A DNA stretch of 64,000 nucleotides from Calliphora vicina (lineage: Eukaryota > Arthropoda > Insecta > Diptera > Calliphoridae): assembly GCF_958450345.1 (NCBI RefSeq), contig NC_088781.1, positions 56,622,315 to 56,686,314 of the forward strand, given 5' to 3'. The translations under genes and the position numbers were made by a program. Shown here in pieces: positions 37,861 to 49,100 of the stretch (the stretch's first letter is position 1; each line of letters opens with the position of its first letter). Under the pieces are notes generated by a model. That model had not been told where the DNA came from. It searched no databases and saw only the letters and a list, made by a program, of their open reading frames with translations.

Positions 37861-39034
37861 GATGCAGCTTCACTAATATGGTCGTTATCAACTGTCTATG
37901 TTCGGAAGTCCCTATTTGAAGAGCCTTTAGTTCCAGAAGTAATTGCGACAAGTTTGTCATTATATAAAGTGGTCCTGATTATATTCGTTATAAAATAATT
38001 TTAAATTTTTCCTGGGTTTTATCGGGTTTATTTTAAAAATTTATTTTAAAGAACCAAAGTTAGCTTATTGAACTCATCACTTCTTAGTAGGGTACCCTTA
38101 AAACACACCACAATCAACATAAAAAAAATCTTAAATATTTGTATGATTGTATGTTTTGTGATTTTAATGTTTCTTTTTTTCACATTCTGGGACCTTTTTT
38201 GGACAAACGGCATTAGATTATACGTGTTAGTTAACAAATGCCAAAAAGTTTGCTAAAAAAAATACAAGAATCGTAATAAAAGTATATTTCACATTCATTC
38301 AAAGGTTTATTAATTCTAGTTAATTTTCACAACGTTTAACTGATTGAAGGTTTTATGGATCTTAAACGACAAACTGGTATTTAGTACAATATTTTTTTTT
38401 TTTCAACACACAGTTATTTGTTTCCTTCTTTGTATTTATATTTCGTTTATTTCCAATTCATTTCATAAGTGAGAAGGTTGATTGTTTTTTTTTTTTGGTT
38501 GGAAGACAATAAATAGCATCTAACTGTTCATTTCAATCAATAAATCAAACAATTAAATGAAGAGTTTATTAAATGGTAAGAGTAATTTCGAAATACACTT
38601 AAACAAAAGCCAGTGTAAATCATTGATCATTGGATGGTAATTTGACAATTTTATTCTAACCAACCAAAATAATTTGTTGGTTTATTCTAAACGGCTGACT
38701 TAACTCAGCATTTGTAAAATTGTACTGTAAAATTGTATTGTAAAATTGTGGAAATATACTTTTATTCTCTTTTCTCTTTGGTTTATAGATACTGGAAACT
38801 CTGTACTGATCCAGTAGAAATATCGTACGATGAACCATTTATCATAGGCTGAAGGTAATTGCATAATTTTACTTTGAACACCTAAAAGTAATGTAAACCA
38901 TACATAATATCACCCCAATACTTTGTACCTCAAACCAGATGCTAATACATCTACATCATTTACAGTTGAGCAGACCTGCCATCTACCGGGAATACTATTT
39001 GGCAACCCGATATGAAAACCAACAAGCAGGAGTG
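37861..39034. other. Intergenic DNA, nothing recognised
   Basis: A+T-rich spacer. The short frames on both strands at 38046-38256 are complementary readings with no known domain. Confidence 0.4.
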
Positions 39035-39072
39035 TTATATTCGGCAGTTCTGAATCTTGTATACCCACCACA

Positions 39073-40160
39073 GGTACCGTGAAATAGTTCCCAAATGAAA
39101 TAACTCCCAATGAAATAATTCCCATCAAAAATGAAATAATTCCCAAACTTCAAAAATGAAATAACTACCAAAGGGTAAAATCAAATTTCTCCCAATAATC
39201 GGCGGTTTCATAATTTTAAAAATATTAGTCCCAAAAAAGGGAAATAACTCCCAATGAAATAAATCCCAATAGAAATGAAATAATTCCCAATCCGAAGCAT
39301 TTTATTTATGTAATCTAAAAAAAGGAACTACAAAAGTGAAATTATTCTTCGCTTACAAAAAATTTTTTGCATTGTGGGCCTATGGCGTAGCGTAAAGTTT
39401 TACTCCTCTGGGATGTGTCAAAAACTGGCTTCACTCAGAAAATTTGTTTTGCATTGGGGGCCTTCGGCCGTGCGCTAAGGTTTTCTCCTCTGGGGTGTAT
39501 CATTGCCGGCTTTCTGCCGGGCGTTAAGAGTTTCTCCTCCGGGGTGTAACAAAATCTGGCTTCGCTCAGAAAAGATTTCTTTCATTGCAGAAAGGTTTTA
39601 TAATATTTCAGAAAGCCGATTTTCATTTCGCACCAGATTAAGAAATCGTTGCAACCTGACAAAGGCCGACGATGTAAAAAGAATCTTTACTGAGCGAAGC
39701 CGGATTTTGATACACCCCAGAGTAGAAAATCTTTGCGTCCGGCCGAAGGCCGGCATTGCAAAAAACTTTTCTGAGCGAAGCCAGTTTTTGATACACCCCA
39801 GAGCAGAAAACCTTAGCGTCCAGCCGAAGGCGGGCAATGCAATAAAATTTTCTGAGTGAAGCCAGTTTTTGATATTTATGGGTTCTGCTTTTGCAAAGTA
39901 GAACCCAAGAAAAATGAAATAACTCCCAATACAGTGAAATAACTCCTACTTCCCAAAATAAAATGAAATAAAACCCAACAAAAATTTCATTGGGAGTTAT
40001 TGCATTATGAAATAACTCCCAACAAAAAATTGTGAAATCTCCCTATGCGTTAGGAGTTGTTTCATAATGAAATAAGTCCTAAGTTGTATGAAAAATTTAT
40101 TGGGTGTTATTTAATTTTTTTGTGGCGAGTTATTTCATTTGGGAGTTGTTTCACGGTACC
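39073..40160. mobile_element. MULE-like element with perfect 9-bp TSD
   Basis: It begins GGTACCGTGAAATAGTTCCC and ends GGGAGTTGTTTCACGGTACC. CCCACCACA lies directly left (39064-39072) and directly right (40161-40169), an exact 9-bp duplication. Nine-base duplications with G-initial ends point to the Mutator-like (MULE) superfamily, by inference. Subterminal regions repeat GAAATAACTCCCAAT in many variants in both orientations. The middle holds a GC-richer inverted array (separate entry). Confidence 0.78.
39380..39870. repeat. Array of 81-bp units in inverted orientation
   Basis: Units containing CGTCCGGCCGAAGGCCGGCA and GAAGCCGGATTTTGATACAC are repeated every 81 bp at 39690-39870. They appear in the opposite orientation at 39380-39560 (GGCTTTCTGCCGGGCGTTAA). 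Because 81 is a multiple of three, the units read through as an open frame on both strands (39503-39859 plus, 39598-39837 minus). I judge these frames to be by-products of the repeat. Confidence 0.75.
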
Positions 40161-40584
40161 CCCACCACAAGATTCGGCAACAAATCAATATTTTTCTGAT
40201 ATATGGGTAGGGTCAATTATGGGGAGATCCTCACAAAGGTTAGTAGAAAGATTTAGGTTCATATAAAACTGGTTTATGTCCAATCTCATCACCAATTAAT
40301 AATATTCAAGTAATTTTCTGAGGTTAACCTTGTAGGGGACTAGGGACAAAGGTTGCCTAATTTTCTCAATACTTTACAATATAATTTCGGAGTACTTAGA
40401 ACTAATTTGCGCATAATTTTATCAGGATTACCGCATAATTTGAAATCCGATATTGCCCATTTACAGAGGCCCTATCGTATTTTCAATAGACAGACGGATA
40501 GACAAAGCTAGATCGTCTTAGAATGTTATGAGGACCCAGAACCAGAGTCATTTAAATAACTAGAAAAAAGCCAACTTCAAACTA

Positions 40585-40800
40585 ACTCTAGTGGTATTTT
40601 GGCAGCTCGATGGATGGATTCAAAAGAAGTCCTTGTAGCTGCTAATTGTCATGTACCATCGCTTTTAGACATTGCTAGGAAGCAAAAATACGGTACAAAG
40701 AAGCAAATCAAGTGCCCTGAAAGTATCAGCGACTATAACAGAATTATGGGAAGAATCGACTTAGCAGACCAGATGACGGCTAAAAAAAGAATTTCTTGTC
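40585..40800 (+). pseudogene. piggyBac transposase fragment
   Basis: The frame reads LAARWMDSKEVLVAANCH and, further on, KQIKCPESISDYNRIMGRID followed by LADQMT. W-x-D-x-K-x-V, CP-x-x-x-x-DYN-x-x-MG-x-VD-x-x-DQ is the distinctive block of piggyBac-type transposases, in which the D of the MG-x-x-D motif is catalytic (family knowledge). Only about 70 residues remain; a stop follows. Confidence 0.75.
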
Positions 40801-40929
40801 CCTCTTGCTGAAGTTTTGATTTGAGAATGAAATTCAAGACGAATGACAATGTCACGTCGCCTGGGGGGAAGAACTCCCAAACGTCCAAGAACTGATATCT
40901 TCAATGTTGGAGATCACTTGCAGTAGAGC

Positions 40930-41730
40930 ATGTCCGCATGTCATATGCGGGTAGTTTTACTTTACTTATTTAATTTGGAAAAAAGTGCCGCTGAAAAACA
41001 TCGATTGCTCCCAAAGCTTCAATGGTTTCAAAGTACGAGAGGTGGTTTATACGGGTCAGAAGTGGTGATTTTGACACGGAAGACAAAGATCGCCCAGTCA
41101 AGCCAACAAATTTGAAAACCAAGAATTGAATGCATTACTCCATGAAGATTGTTGTGAAACTCAAAAAGACCTTGCTAAATCATTGGGCAACAATTTTAAA
41201 ATGTTTGAGAGCAGCAGGATTCATCCAAAAGCAGGGTAATTATGTATCATACGAATTGAAACCGAGAGACCCTGAAAGACGATTTGATGCTTGAAGGTTA
41301 TAAAGGAAAACATTTTTGAACCGAATCATTAATTTCTTGAAAAATTAATCAATTACGATAACCCGAAGAGTATGAGATAGTGTCTGACGCCCGGCCAACC
41401 AGCCGAATCGACACTAAATCCAAAATGGTTCTATTTATTATGAGGTGCTGAAATCTGGGCAGACCAACACAGGAAAACTGGCCGAATATGCGGCCACACA
41501 TGAAACAGTAATATTCCATCATTCCAACGCTCGACCACATGTTGCAATACCTGTTAAAAAGTATTTAGAATGAAGTGGTTGTCTCATCCGCATTTTAGTA
41601 CAGACCGTTCACAGTCCGAATGCTATTTGTTTTGATCTATGCAGAGCGCTCTCTCCGGAATACGCTTCGCGTTGGCTTGATTCAATTGAGCAGTTCTTTT
41701 GGCGCGGATTCCATTATAAGGAAAAAACAG
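40930..41730 (+). pseudogene. Mariner transposase remnant
   Basis: The order of blocks on the plus strand is: HMRVVLLYLFNLEKSAAE (N-terminal helix-turn-helix), LNALLHEDCCETQKDLAKSL, NYVSYELKPRDPERRF, IYYEVLKSG, and FHHSNARPHVAIPVKKYLE, ending in PEYASRWLDSIEQFF-like residues. Several frameshifts and stops separate the blocks. The catalytic motif HDNARPHVA reads HSNARPHVA, so the second catalytic aspartate is replaced by serine. It belongs to the same family as the copy at 22960-23970 but in opposite orientation. Confidence 0.8.
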
Positions 41731-41744
41731 AAACAACCTGGATT

Positions 41745-42155
41745 TTTGGCCTATTTTTTATCTATATCTGGATTACTAAGTCATTAATATAGATAATATG
41801 GATATCTAATGATAGATATTTCAAAGTGAATTGCAACGATCTATATAAGGCGATAGCAAGTTGGACCTACAATGGGTTAAAATCGGGGAAAATATTTTTT
41901 AACCCGAATTTTTTTTCCTTTAAAAAAAATTTTTTGTCATAAATTCTTTTCAAAAAAAAAATTTTAAAATTAAAAACAAGCTGAAAATTTTTTTTAAAAA
42001 ATTAAAAAAAAATAAATAACATTTAAAAAAACTTTGAAAAACAATACATTGAAAAAAAAATTAATTTTGTTTACCTAAAAAATTTATTTTAAAGTATAAT
42101 ATGGTGAAGGGTATATAGATTCGGCACAGACGAATATATGTAGCTCTCTTACTTG
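41745..42155 (-). mobile_element. mini-me-like head fragment
   Basis: On the minus strand it starts with the head TATTCGTCTGTGCCGAATC, then ATATACCCTTCACCATATT, followed by the TTTAAAGTATAAT/AATTTTTT-rich body seen at 35770-35830. The tail with the GACA tract is missing. Confidence 0.65.
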
Positions 42156-42379
42156 TTTTAAATTCGAATGGGATCATATGTCCCGCAGGAAATACTTATT
42201 GGTATTACATATACCAGGATAAAAGGACGATTTCTGAATTTCTTAGTATGTAGAACATTTTTTTCATATCTTTTAGAATATGCAAACATTTTCACCATAT
42301 TTCGATGATAGTTTAAGTTTTCCTGTATAAAAATTTCCAAATGTCTGAAGATTTATCAAATTCTTAAATCAGAAATAAA

Positions 42380-45251
42380 ACACTTTTCAGATATTCTTTT
42401 GTTTTAATAATAATTTATTTTTTTTATTTATTTGTTTTCCATTTTCTTTTTATTTTAATAATTAATAATAATATATGATATTTATATCATAATTTGTTTT
42501 GTTTTTTTTTTATTATTTTGTAATAATAATATAATAATAATCATAATCATAATATTATAAATATTTAATTTATTGTTACTATTGTAATTTTTATTTTTAT
42601 ATTCTTTTTTTGTTGTTGTTGATTTAAATATGTAGCCAAGCATTGATAACTGCATGTTTATTTGTTTGTTTAATTTTTAATATGTATAAATTATTTGTTC
42701 TTGTTATTGTTTGAAATATTATTATTATAAATATGTATGTATGTTATTGTAAAATGGTTGTAATAGATACTAATTATAAATGTTGTTGTTATTAGTTAAT
42801 TCTTTATTATTTATTTGTATATGTAAATGAATTTTCAATAGATATTTAATGTTGTTACTGGTGTTTTTTTTTTTTTTTTGTTTTAATTTTTTTGCATTAA
42901 TATTTATAATGAGTCGAGCATGTTTTGACATGTTTATTATGCATTTCATTTAGTTTGAAGTTTTTATTATTTGTGTTTTTTTATTTTTGTTTAGCAAGTG
43001 GATTTTTAAAATAAATCTTGGAACTGGTTTTTAAATGTTTGGTTTAATATGCTTTGATTTTTTCTAGTAGAAATTGTAAAATATTTGTTAAAAACATGTT
43101 ACTAGTGTATTTAAAGGACTTTAAATTTTTAGTACTTTTTAAAAATATTCTCAAAATATATAAATATATTTTTTCAAAGGGAATCATAAGAAAATTCTTA
43201 AGCATAATAATTGTTTGAAAAGTACCAAAGCTTTAATGATGGAATAAGTACTAAAATCATTTTCTTTTATATTTTTTACATTTTAAAAAAGCTCTGCAAA
43301 AAATACTAAAAATCTATTTTTTCGCAAGATTTCAGAAAGGTGCCAAAATTACTAAAAGTAGCAGATGTACCAAAAAGCTCTAATTTACTTCACTGAAATT
43401 TTAATAGAGTTTTATTTGCGTAAAAAGAACTCAAATTATTTGAACATGGTACTAAACTGGAAAGTACTTTTTAAAAAGGTACCAAAAATTGGTTAGATTG
43501 ATAAAAAGATTCTAAAAATAACCGAAACTACTAAATGGACTAAAAGTACCAACAAGTTTCGAAAGTACCAAAACTACTAAAAAGTACTAACACGAGAAAC
43601 TGTAGCAATTGGGAAAGTACAAAAATAAACTAAAAGTACCTAAAAGCAAAAAAGTACAAGAGGTACTAAAAGAATAGTACTAACTAAAAGTAAACTATTC
43701 TAAAAATAACCAAAAGTACTAAATGGACTAAAAGTACCAACAAGTTTTGAAAGTACCAAAACTACTAAAAAGTGATAAAACGAGAAACTGTAGCATTTGG
43801 GAAAGTACAAAAATAAACTAAAAGTACCTTATGAACAAAAGTACTAAAATTATTTTAAAAAAAGTACTAAGTCCGTAACAATATTGGGACTTTGGGAAAG
43901 CACGAATTAATTCTAAAGTACCAAATGGGCAAACAGTACTAAAATGTTTTGAATGTACCAAAAATTACTAAAAATAATAAGGCGATGAACTGTACTAAAA
44001 ATCCCAAAACTACCAAAAAATTACTAGAACCATAACACTGTAGAATAAGGTCTAAAAGTGGCAAAAAGGACTAAAAGTGGCAAAAAGTACTAAAACTACT
44101 AAAAAAATGTTAAAGTATGAAAACGATCATGTTACGTACCTAATTTCTTACCTCTTTAAAATGTTACCACAGCTAAATTTCTAAAAAAAAGTACCAAAAA
44201 CTGGTACATTTAAGAAAAAAAGAAACACATCAAATTTATGGCCAGTCTCAAAGAATTTATTACTCTCACTTGCTTTTTTTACAAATTCAAAATATTTACT
44301 ATAAATATTTTTAATTTTTCACTTCATAATTATTTAAAAATTATCAATTAAATATGTATTTATGTTAAAAACACTACAATAATGCTAAAAACTAAATTAA
44401 TAAGCCCTAAATATTTAAATATTTTCTTTAAGTATAAGATTAAGTTTTTTTCATTTTTTTGTTTGTTTGTTTATTTAATCAATATTATTTGTGAGTTATG
44501 TCTACTGTAGGGTAATCTATTGGTAAAAATACTTAAAGTATATAAAATGTATATATTAAAGTAAATATATTTTTAAAAAATAAAAATATTAATTATTATT
44601 ATTTTAAAAATGTCTATTAGCTTAACATTTCTTTAATATTATAGGCCATTATAAAGGGGGTTGTAGCATAAATGTTATTAAATATTAAAGTCTAAATTTC
44701 TATTCCTTTATTATAAAATTTGAGTTAATGGGGGTGGAGGGGGTTGGTTTGAATACTTAAAACTTACTTTAAAACATAAAAAACAAAGTCTTGCATTAAA
44801 ATAAAGTTATTTACATTTATAGTAAATTTAATTAAAGTTCTTAGAATATTCAATAATACTTAAAGTAAAATCTAAATTAAAGAAAACTTAAAATTTTTTA
44901 TATACACCTTAAATATTTATTACAAGTTTTGAAAAAATTTAAAAAAAAAATATTTCAAAATTTCTATTTACAATGTCATATTTAATATTTTACTAAAATT
45001 CTTGTTTACTTTGAAGCAAATATTTCTATTTGTATTTTCTTTTTTGTTCTACTTTAATATTGGGGACTATTTAGTTTTGTTTTATTTTAATGAAATGTCC
45101 TTTTTACTTTACATTTATATTCTTTTGTAAATCTCTTTTTCCACCACAATTGCACTTTGAGATCAAAAATTGTTAATTTAAACGCATTTATTACATTTTC
45201 TAATAAATTCTGTTCGCTAGTCCTTTTTTATTTTTATTAAATACCTTTTAT
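42380..45251 (-). other. A+T-rich 3' flank of dac, candidate 3' UTR
   Basis: It directly follows the dac stop codon on the minus strand and holds no recognised transposon. AATAAA-type signals are abundant (one overlaps the stop region on the minus strand), so the true cleavage site cannot be chosen by eye. It is made of TTTATT/AATAAT-like sequence and, from 43090 to 44200, an AGTAC-rich degenerate repeat. Several fly developmental genes have multi-kilobase A+T-rich 3' UTRs; whether this stretch is transcribed is inference. Confidence 0.4.
43090..44200. repeat. Degenerate AGTACC/AGTACT repeat, with a 188-bp tandem duplication
   Basis: The words AAAGTACC, AAAAGTACTAAAA and close variants occur dozens of times. 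A longer unit from CTAAAAGTACCAACAAGTTT to GGGAAAGTACAAAAATAAAC is repeated about 188 bp apart (near 43548 and 43736). Confidence 0.8.
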
Positions 45252-45388
45252 TTAATTAGCACTGCCAAATAGTACGGAATTTTTGTAGTAGGCTGCCGCT
45301 TGTCTCTCTGCCAATGGACTTTTAACGTCACGCTCAGCATTGGCGGAACGGGTCTTGCGCTCCAATTCAATTTCTTGGGCCAAAGATT
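45252..45388 (-). CDS. dac: dac terminal coding exon and stop
   Basis: The acceptor is GCCATTCCAG|AATCTT; the stop is TAA at 45254-45252. It encodes SLAQEIELERKTRSANAERD and VKSPLAERQAAAYYKNSVLF followed by GSAN. The EIE-x-(D/E)R and A-ER pattern aligns with the extreme C-terminus of vertebrate DACH proteins, supporting this as the genuine last exon. AATAAA appears two bases after the stop begins (TAAATAAAAGG), but a polyadenylation site that close is unlikely to be the only one. Confidence 0.94.
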
Positions 45389-45499
45389 CTGGAATGGCAA
45401 GCAAAAAGGGTAGAACACAAATTAGTTTAAAATATTTAAAACGTTTTTCAAAATTTGCACAAAAATTAATGTATTTCAAATTGTTCTTAAATGGAATAA

Positions 45500-46690
45500 A
45501 AAAGAAGTAAGAAAGCTATTTTCGGCAGTGCCGAATTTTATATACCCATCACCTAATTATACTTTAAAATAAAAATTTTAAACATTTTTTATCGAAATTT
45601 TTTTCATAAATTTTATTTTTCAAAATTTTTTTTTAATTTTGAATTTTGTTTTAAATTTATTATTGCAAAAAATGTATGACAAAAAAAGGTGCCGAATTCT
45701 ATATACCCATCACCAAATTATACTTTAAAATAAAAATTTCAAATATTTTTTATCGAAATTTTTTTTTTAAATTTTATTTTTCAAATTTTTTTTTTCAAAT
45801 TTCTTTTTTAAATTTATTATTGAAAAAAAAAAGTGCCGAATTTTATATACCCATCACCAAATTATACTTTAAAATATTTTTTATCGACATTTTTTTTTTA
45901 AATTTTATTTTTTAATTTTTTTTTAAATTTATTATTGAAAAAAAAATTTTAATTTTGAATTTTGTTTTAAATTTATTATTGCAAAAAATGTATGACAAAA
46001 AAAGGTGCCGAATTCTATATACCCATCACCAAATTATACTTTAAAATAAAAATTTCAAATATTTTTTATCGAAATTTTTTTTTTAAATTTTATTTTTCAA
46101 ATTTCTTTTTTAAATTTATTATTGAAAAAAAAAAAGTGCCGAATTTTATATACCCATCACCAAATTATACTTTAAAATATTTTTTATCGACATTTTTTTT
46201 TAAATTTTATTTTTTAATTTTTTTTTTTTAAATTTATTATTGAAAAAAAAAATTATGACAAAAAAAAATTTTTTTTGTGAAAATAAAAAATTCTGAAAAA
46301 ATCGAGGTTGTTCTGGTTTCCTTATATCTCAGTCATTTGTGGGTAGATTTTCTCGATTTTAAATATCAATCGAACCGGGTCTATCGTGGATATATCGATG
46401 TATTAATCATGTATGTAAGGTTTTCGGGGGTAACGGAAAGTTGATTTCAACATACAGACGGATATATATACTTTATGTAGGCACGGATCCAGGTCAACCT
46501 TTTTTTTGGGGGGGGGGGGGGTTTAAATAAAGTTAAATTTATTTTACATTTTTCTTTTTTTTCCTTTTTAATATTAAACTTTTTTGTTTTGTTAGGCGGA
46601 AAATTTTCTTTTCCCACCCCCTGTATCCTCTCATGACTTTATGGTGTCACTAACTTATATATACCATGTCCACTCATGGTGAAGGGTTTA
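45500..46690 (+). mobile_element. mini-me / DINE-1-like element in dac last intron, with repeated head
   Basis: The head motif GTGCCGAATTCTATATACCC plus ATCACCAAATTATACTTTAA is present five times, at about 45528, 45691, 45833, 46006 and 46137. The body (AATCGAGGTTGTTCTGG) and a tail with CATACAGACGGATATATATA and CATGGTGAAGGGTTTAAAAA follow. The element is antisense to dac and fills most of the 1.5-kb intron. Two open frames on the plus strand are readings of the repeated head. Confidence 0.72.
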
Positions 46691-46932
46691 AAAAGAATCT
46701 AATATCTTATGCATTATTGAAAAGCTGACCCTATTTCCACATGTTTATCAAAAAGGTATTTTTTTGCCAAAAATTCCAAAAATTAAAAACTTATTTTACA
46801 GAAAGTAACAAATATTAAAAGTCTTAAATGATTGTAATACAAAATAAAAGCTGATCCTATTTCCTGCAAATTTATGTCTACTTTTATATTTTGTTTTTAT
46901 TAAAAAAAAAAAATAGCTTCTTTCAAACTCAC

Positions 46933-47481
46933 CCGAATAATTTTGCCAAAATGCCCCAGTGGCCATCAAATCAATGCCCGGATACTGCCACTGGCCTTTG
47001 CCGTTGGCAGCTGCTGCTGCCGCCGCTGCAGCAGCCACAGCCAAACTGTTTTCAGCCTGAGACGAAGGAGGACGATTACTTTCCCTATCGCTAGAGCGGC
47101 GCTCATCCTCATGATCGCGATCATTAAGACGATCGGTCGAAGAATGGCGACCACTGTCGCTGAGAGCACGGGTATGATGAGCATGATGATGTACCGAGGT
47201 GTGATTATCATCAGCACTATGACTTTCATGATCCGATTGAGGTTCGCGCTTGAAGCTAGGACTTTCCGAATGATGGCGTAAATGGCGTTGATGATGCTGT
47301 TGTTGTTGCAGCAGCGACTGTGACTGTTGTTGATGATGATCATCACTGTGTTGTTGTGGCGGAAGTAAAGAATGTTGTAGCTGCTGTTGTTGTTGTTGTG
47401 GTGGTGGCGCTTGAGAGTGATGCGAGTTTATTGAGGACATTGAGGACTTATCAGACTTTTCACTTTGTTTGCCATCATTAT
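46933..47481 (-). CDS. dac: dac coding exon 8 of window (Gln/His-rich linker)
   Basis: The acceptor is AACCTCATAG|ATAATG and the donor TATTCGG|GTGAG, 549 nt, phase 1 at both ends. It encodes DNDGKQSEKSDKSSMSSINS, then Pro/Gln/His-rich low complexity, SPSFKREPQSDHESH, an Asp/Arg/Ser-rich part, a run of ten Ala, and the conserved-looking QWQYPGIDLMATGAFWQNYS. The codon context of FKREP could be a SUMO-type site (psi-K-x-E: FKRE), an inference only. Confidence 0.94.
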
Positions 47482-47757
47482 CTATGAGGTTAAGGGGAAA
47501 GTACAAGAAGAAGAAGAAACAGAAACAGAGGACGCTGTGTTGGTTAAAAAGGAGGTTACACAGAGAGAAATAAAAAGTTAAACACGCATTAGGTGGCGTA
47601 TTATTTTATAAGATTTTTATAAATGTTACAGTATTTGCTTGTTTAATCTTGCAATAAATACTTTAACATGACATTTATCATAAAAACAACATTTTTTTGA
47701 TTGAATATAAGAAATTCAATAAATAACAGAAATGAACTGAGAAAATTAACAACTTAC

Positions 47758-48102
47758 CTTGTTCTGATTTTCTGGTTAAATCCGAAATACTGCCACTGTG
47801 TTTGCTGTGCAACGAGGTGGAATCTATTGAACGGACGTCGTCATTAACACTATTATTGGAATTTGTTGATGATGATGTATTGTGGTTATTATTATTGTTA
47901 TTGCTGCTACTGTTGTTGTTATTATTATTGTTGTTGCTGCTGTTGTTGTTATTATTATTGTTGTTATTGCCGCTTGTGTTTGAGGCCGTATTGCTGGTAT
48001 TTACACCACCCGCATTTGGTGATTTACGTTTGCCACCCTCGATTTGTGTTTGATAACGTATACGCATTTTACGCTCACGTCTATAACGTTTTTGATAGAG
48101 AA
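47758..48102 (-). CDS. dac: dac coding exon 7 of window (end of DachBox-C, Asn-rich linker)
   Basis: The acceptor is CTTTAACAG|TTCTC and the donor GAACAAG|GTAAG, 345 nt, phase 1 at both ends. It encodes VLYQKRYRRERKMRIRYQTQ and IEGGKRKSPNAGG, the basic end of DachBox-C. This is followed by a long Asn/Ser/Thr-rich tract made from AAC/AAT codons (variable between flies) and SIDSTSLHSKHSGSISDLTR. Antisense frames across the Asn tract, rich in Leu or Tyr/Cys, are shadows. Confidence 0.95.
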
Positions 48103-48744
48103 CTGTTAAAGAAAAGATCAAGGAGATGAAATTATTTATTTTTATTTATTTTTTTTTCGTATTTATATAGAAAGAAACTTGATATTTAGAAGAAGACGAA
48201 GGAGGGAGAGTATGCAACTATTTCTGTACATGTTTTTTAATTAAAATATACAAACTCAATCGATCATATTTCTATAAAAATCATGAACAATTTCATTAAA
48301 TATGGTTGGTTCTTTTTATTTGTTGCCAGCATAATTTATTTATTATTTAATAATACAGGGAATATGTGTGTGGTCGATCGAATGATAGTTCGATCATGTT
48401 GGTATGTAGATTCTTGAGTAGAGATCATTTGAATGTTTCTTTAATAGTTAGATTGTATTTTAATGAATTCAGAGCGAACCAATTTAGTACTAACGCCAAG
48501 ATTGTTTGAGTTTTTTTATAAATGAAATTGAATTGTAGCTGACATTTAGCCATTAAATTGTACAATGTGATCAAGATTTAGTTTTTAGTGCTAATGAGTA
48601 CTAAAATTCTAAATCAGTGGTCGGCATTAAGAGAACATGGATTATAATACCATGTTATGCTCATTATATCTGTGTTTTAGCATGACCATCTATTGATTGC
48701 GATAAATTTGATGAACTTTGTTGCTTTTCGTGTTGGTTACTGGC

Positions 48745-49100
48745 ACGAATCCAGGTGGATATGAGTGCCGACCACAGCTCTAAATGAAAATTTTCAAAAT
48801 CTTGCTATTTTCTTGAAAAATATTTGAGGTTAGAACAATCTAAGCCATCTAATCTAATGCAAAACTCTCTAGCAACTAAATTAAGGCTGAAGAAATGTCT
48901 CAAAATACATAAATAATTTACGAATCCTGGTGGATATGAGTACCGAACACTGTTCTAAATTAAATTTTTAAAAATCTTGCTATTTTCTTGAAAGATATTT
49001 GAGGTTAGAACAATCTAAGCAACCATTTCATAAACAAAACTCTCTTGCAACTAAATCTATGGTAAAGAAATGTCTCAAAATACATAAATAATTTACAATT
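48745..49100. repeat. Tandem duplication of about 177 bp in a dac intron
   Basis: The segment from ACGAATCC(A/T)GGTGGATATGAG to AAATGTCTCAAAATACATAA occurs twice in direct order. It shares TTTGAGGTTAGAACAATCTA and has roughly 85-90% identity by eye. Confidence 0.8.

Larger units (their letters stand above)
39035..40560 (+). mobile_element. mini-me-like copy split by a MULE-like element
   Basis: The head GTGTTATATTCGGCAGTTC and TTGTATACCCACCACA stops at 39072. The sequence resumes at 40161 with CCCACCACAAGATTCGGCAA and runs to a tail containing AATAGACAGACGGATAGAC and CTAGATCGTCTTAG near 40480-40525. Confidence 0.6.

Noticed and set aside
39503..39859. Open frame with repeated ERSRILIHPRVENL-type units
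   Set aside because: It arises from 81-bp repeats within the MULE-like element, is open on both strands and runs into inverted units; no domain or independent evidence of coding.
45676..46231. Two nearly identical 79-codon frames (KGAEFYIPITKLYFK)
   Set aside because: They are translations of the repeated head of a mini-me element in the last dac intron.
46891..47346. Plus-strand frames and a second minus frame over dac exon 8
   Set aside because: They are alternative frames of the CAG/CAT/GAT-rich dac coding exon; only the Dac frame continues through splice sites into conserved sequence.
47802..48129. Leucine-rich and tyrosine/cysteine-rich frames opposite dac exon 7
   Set aside because: They are antisense shadows of the asparagine-codon tract of dac.
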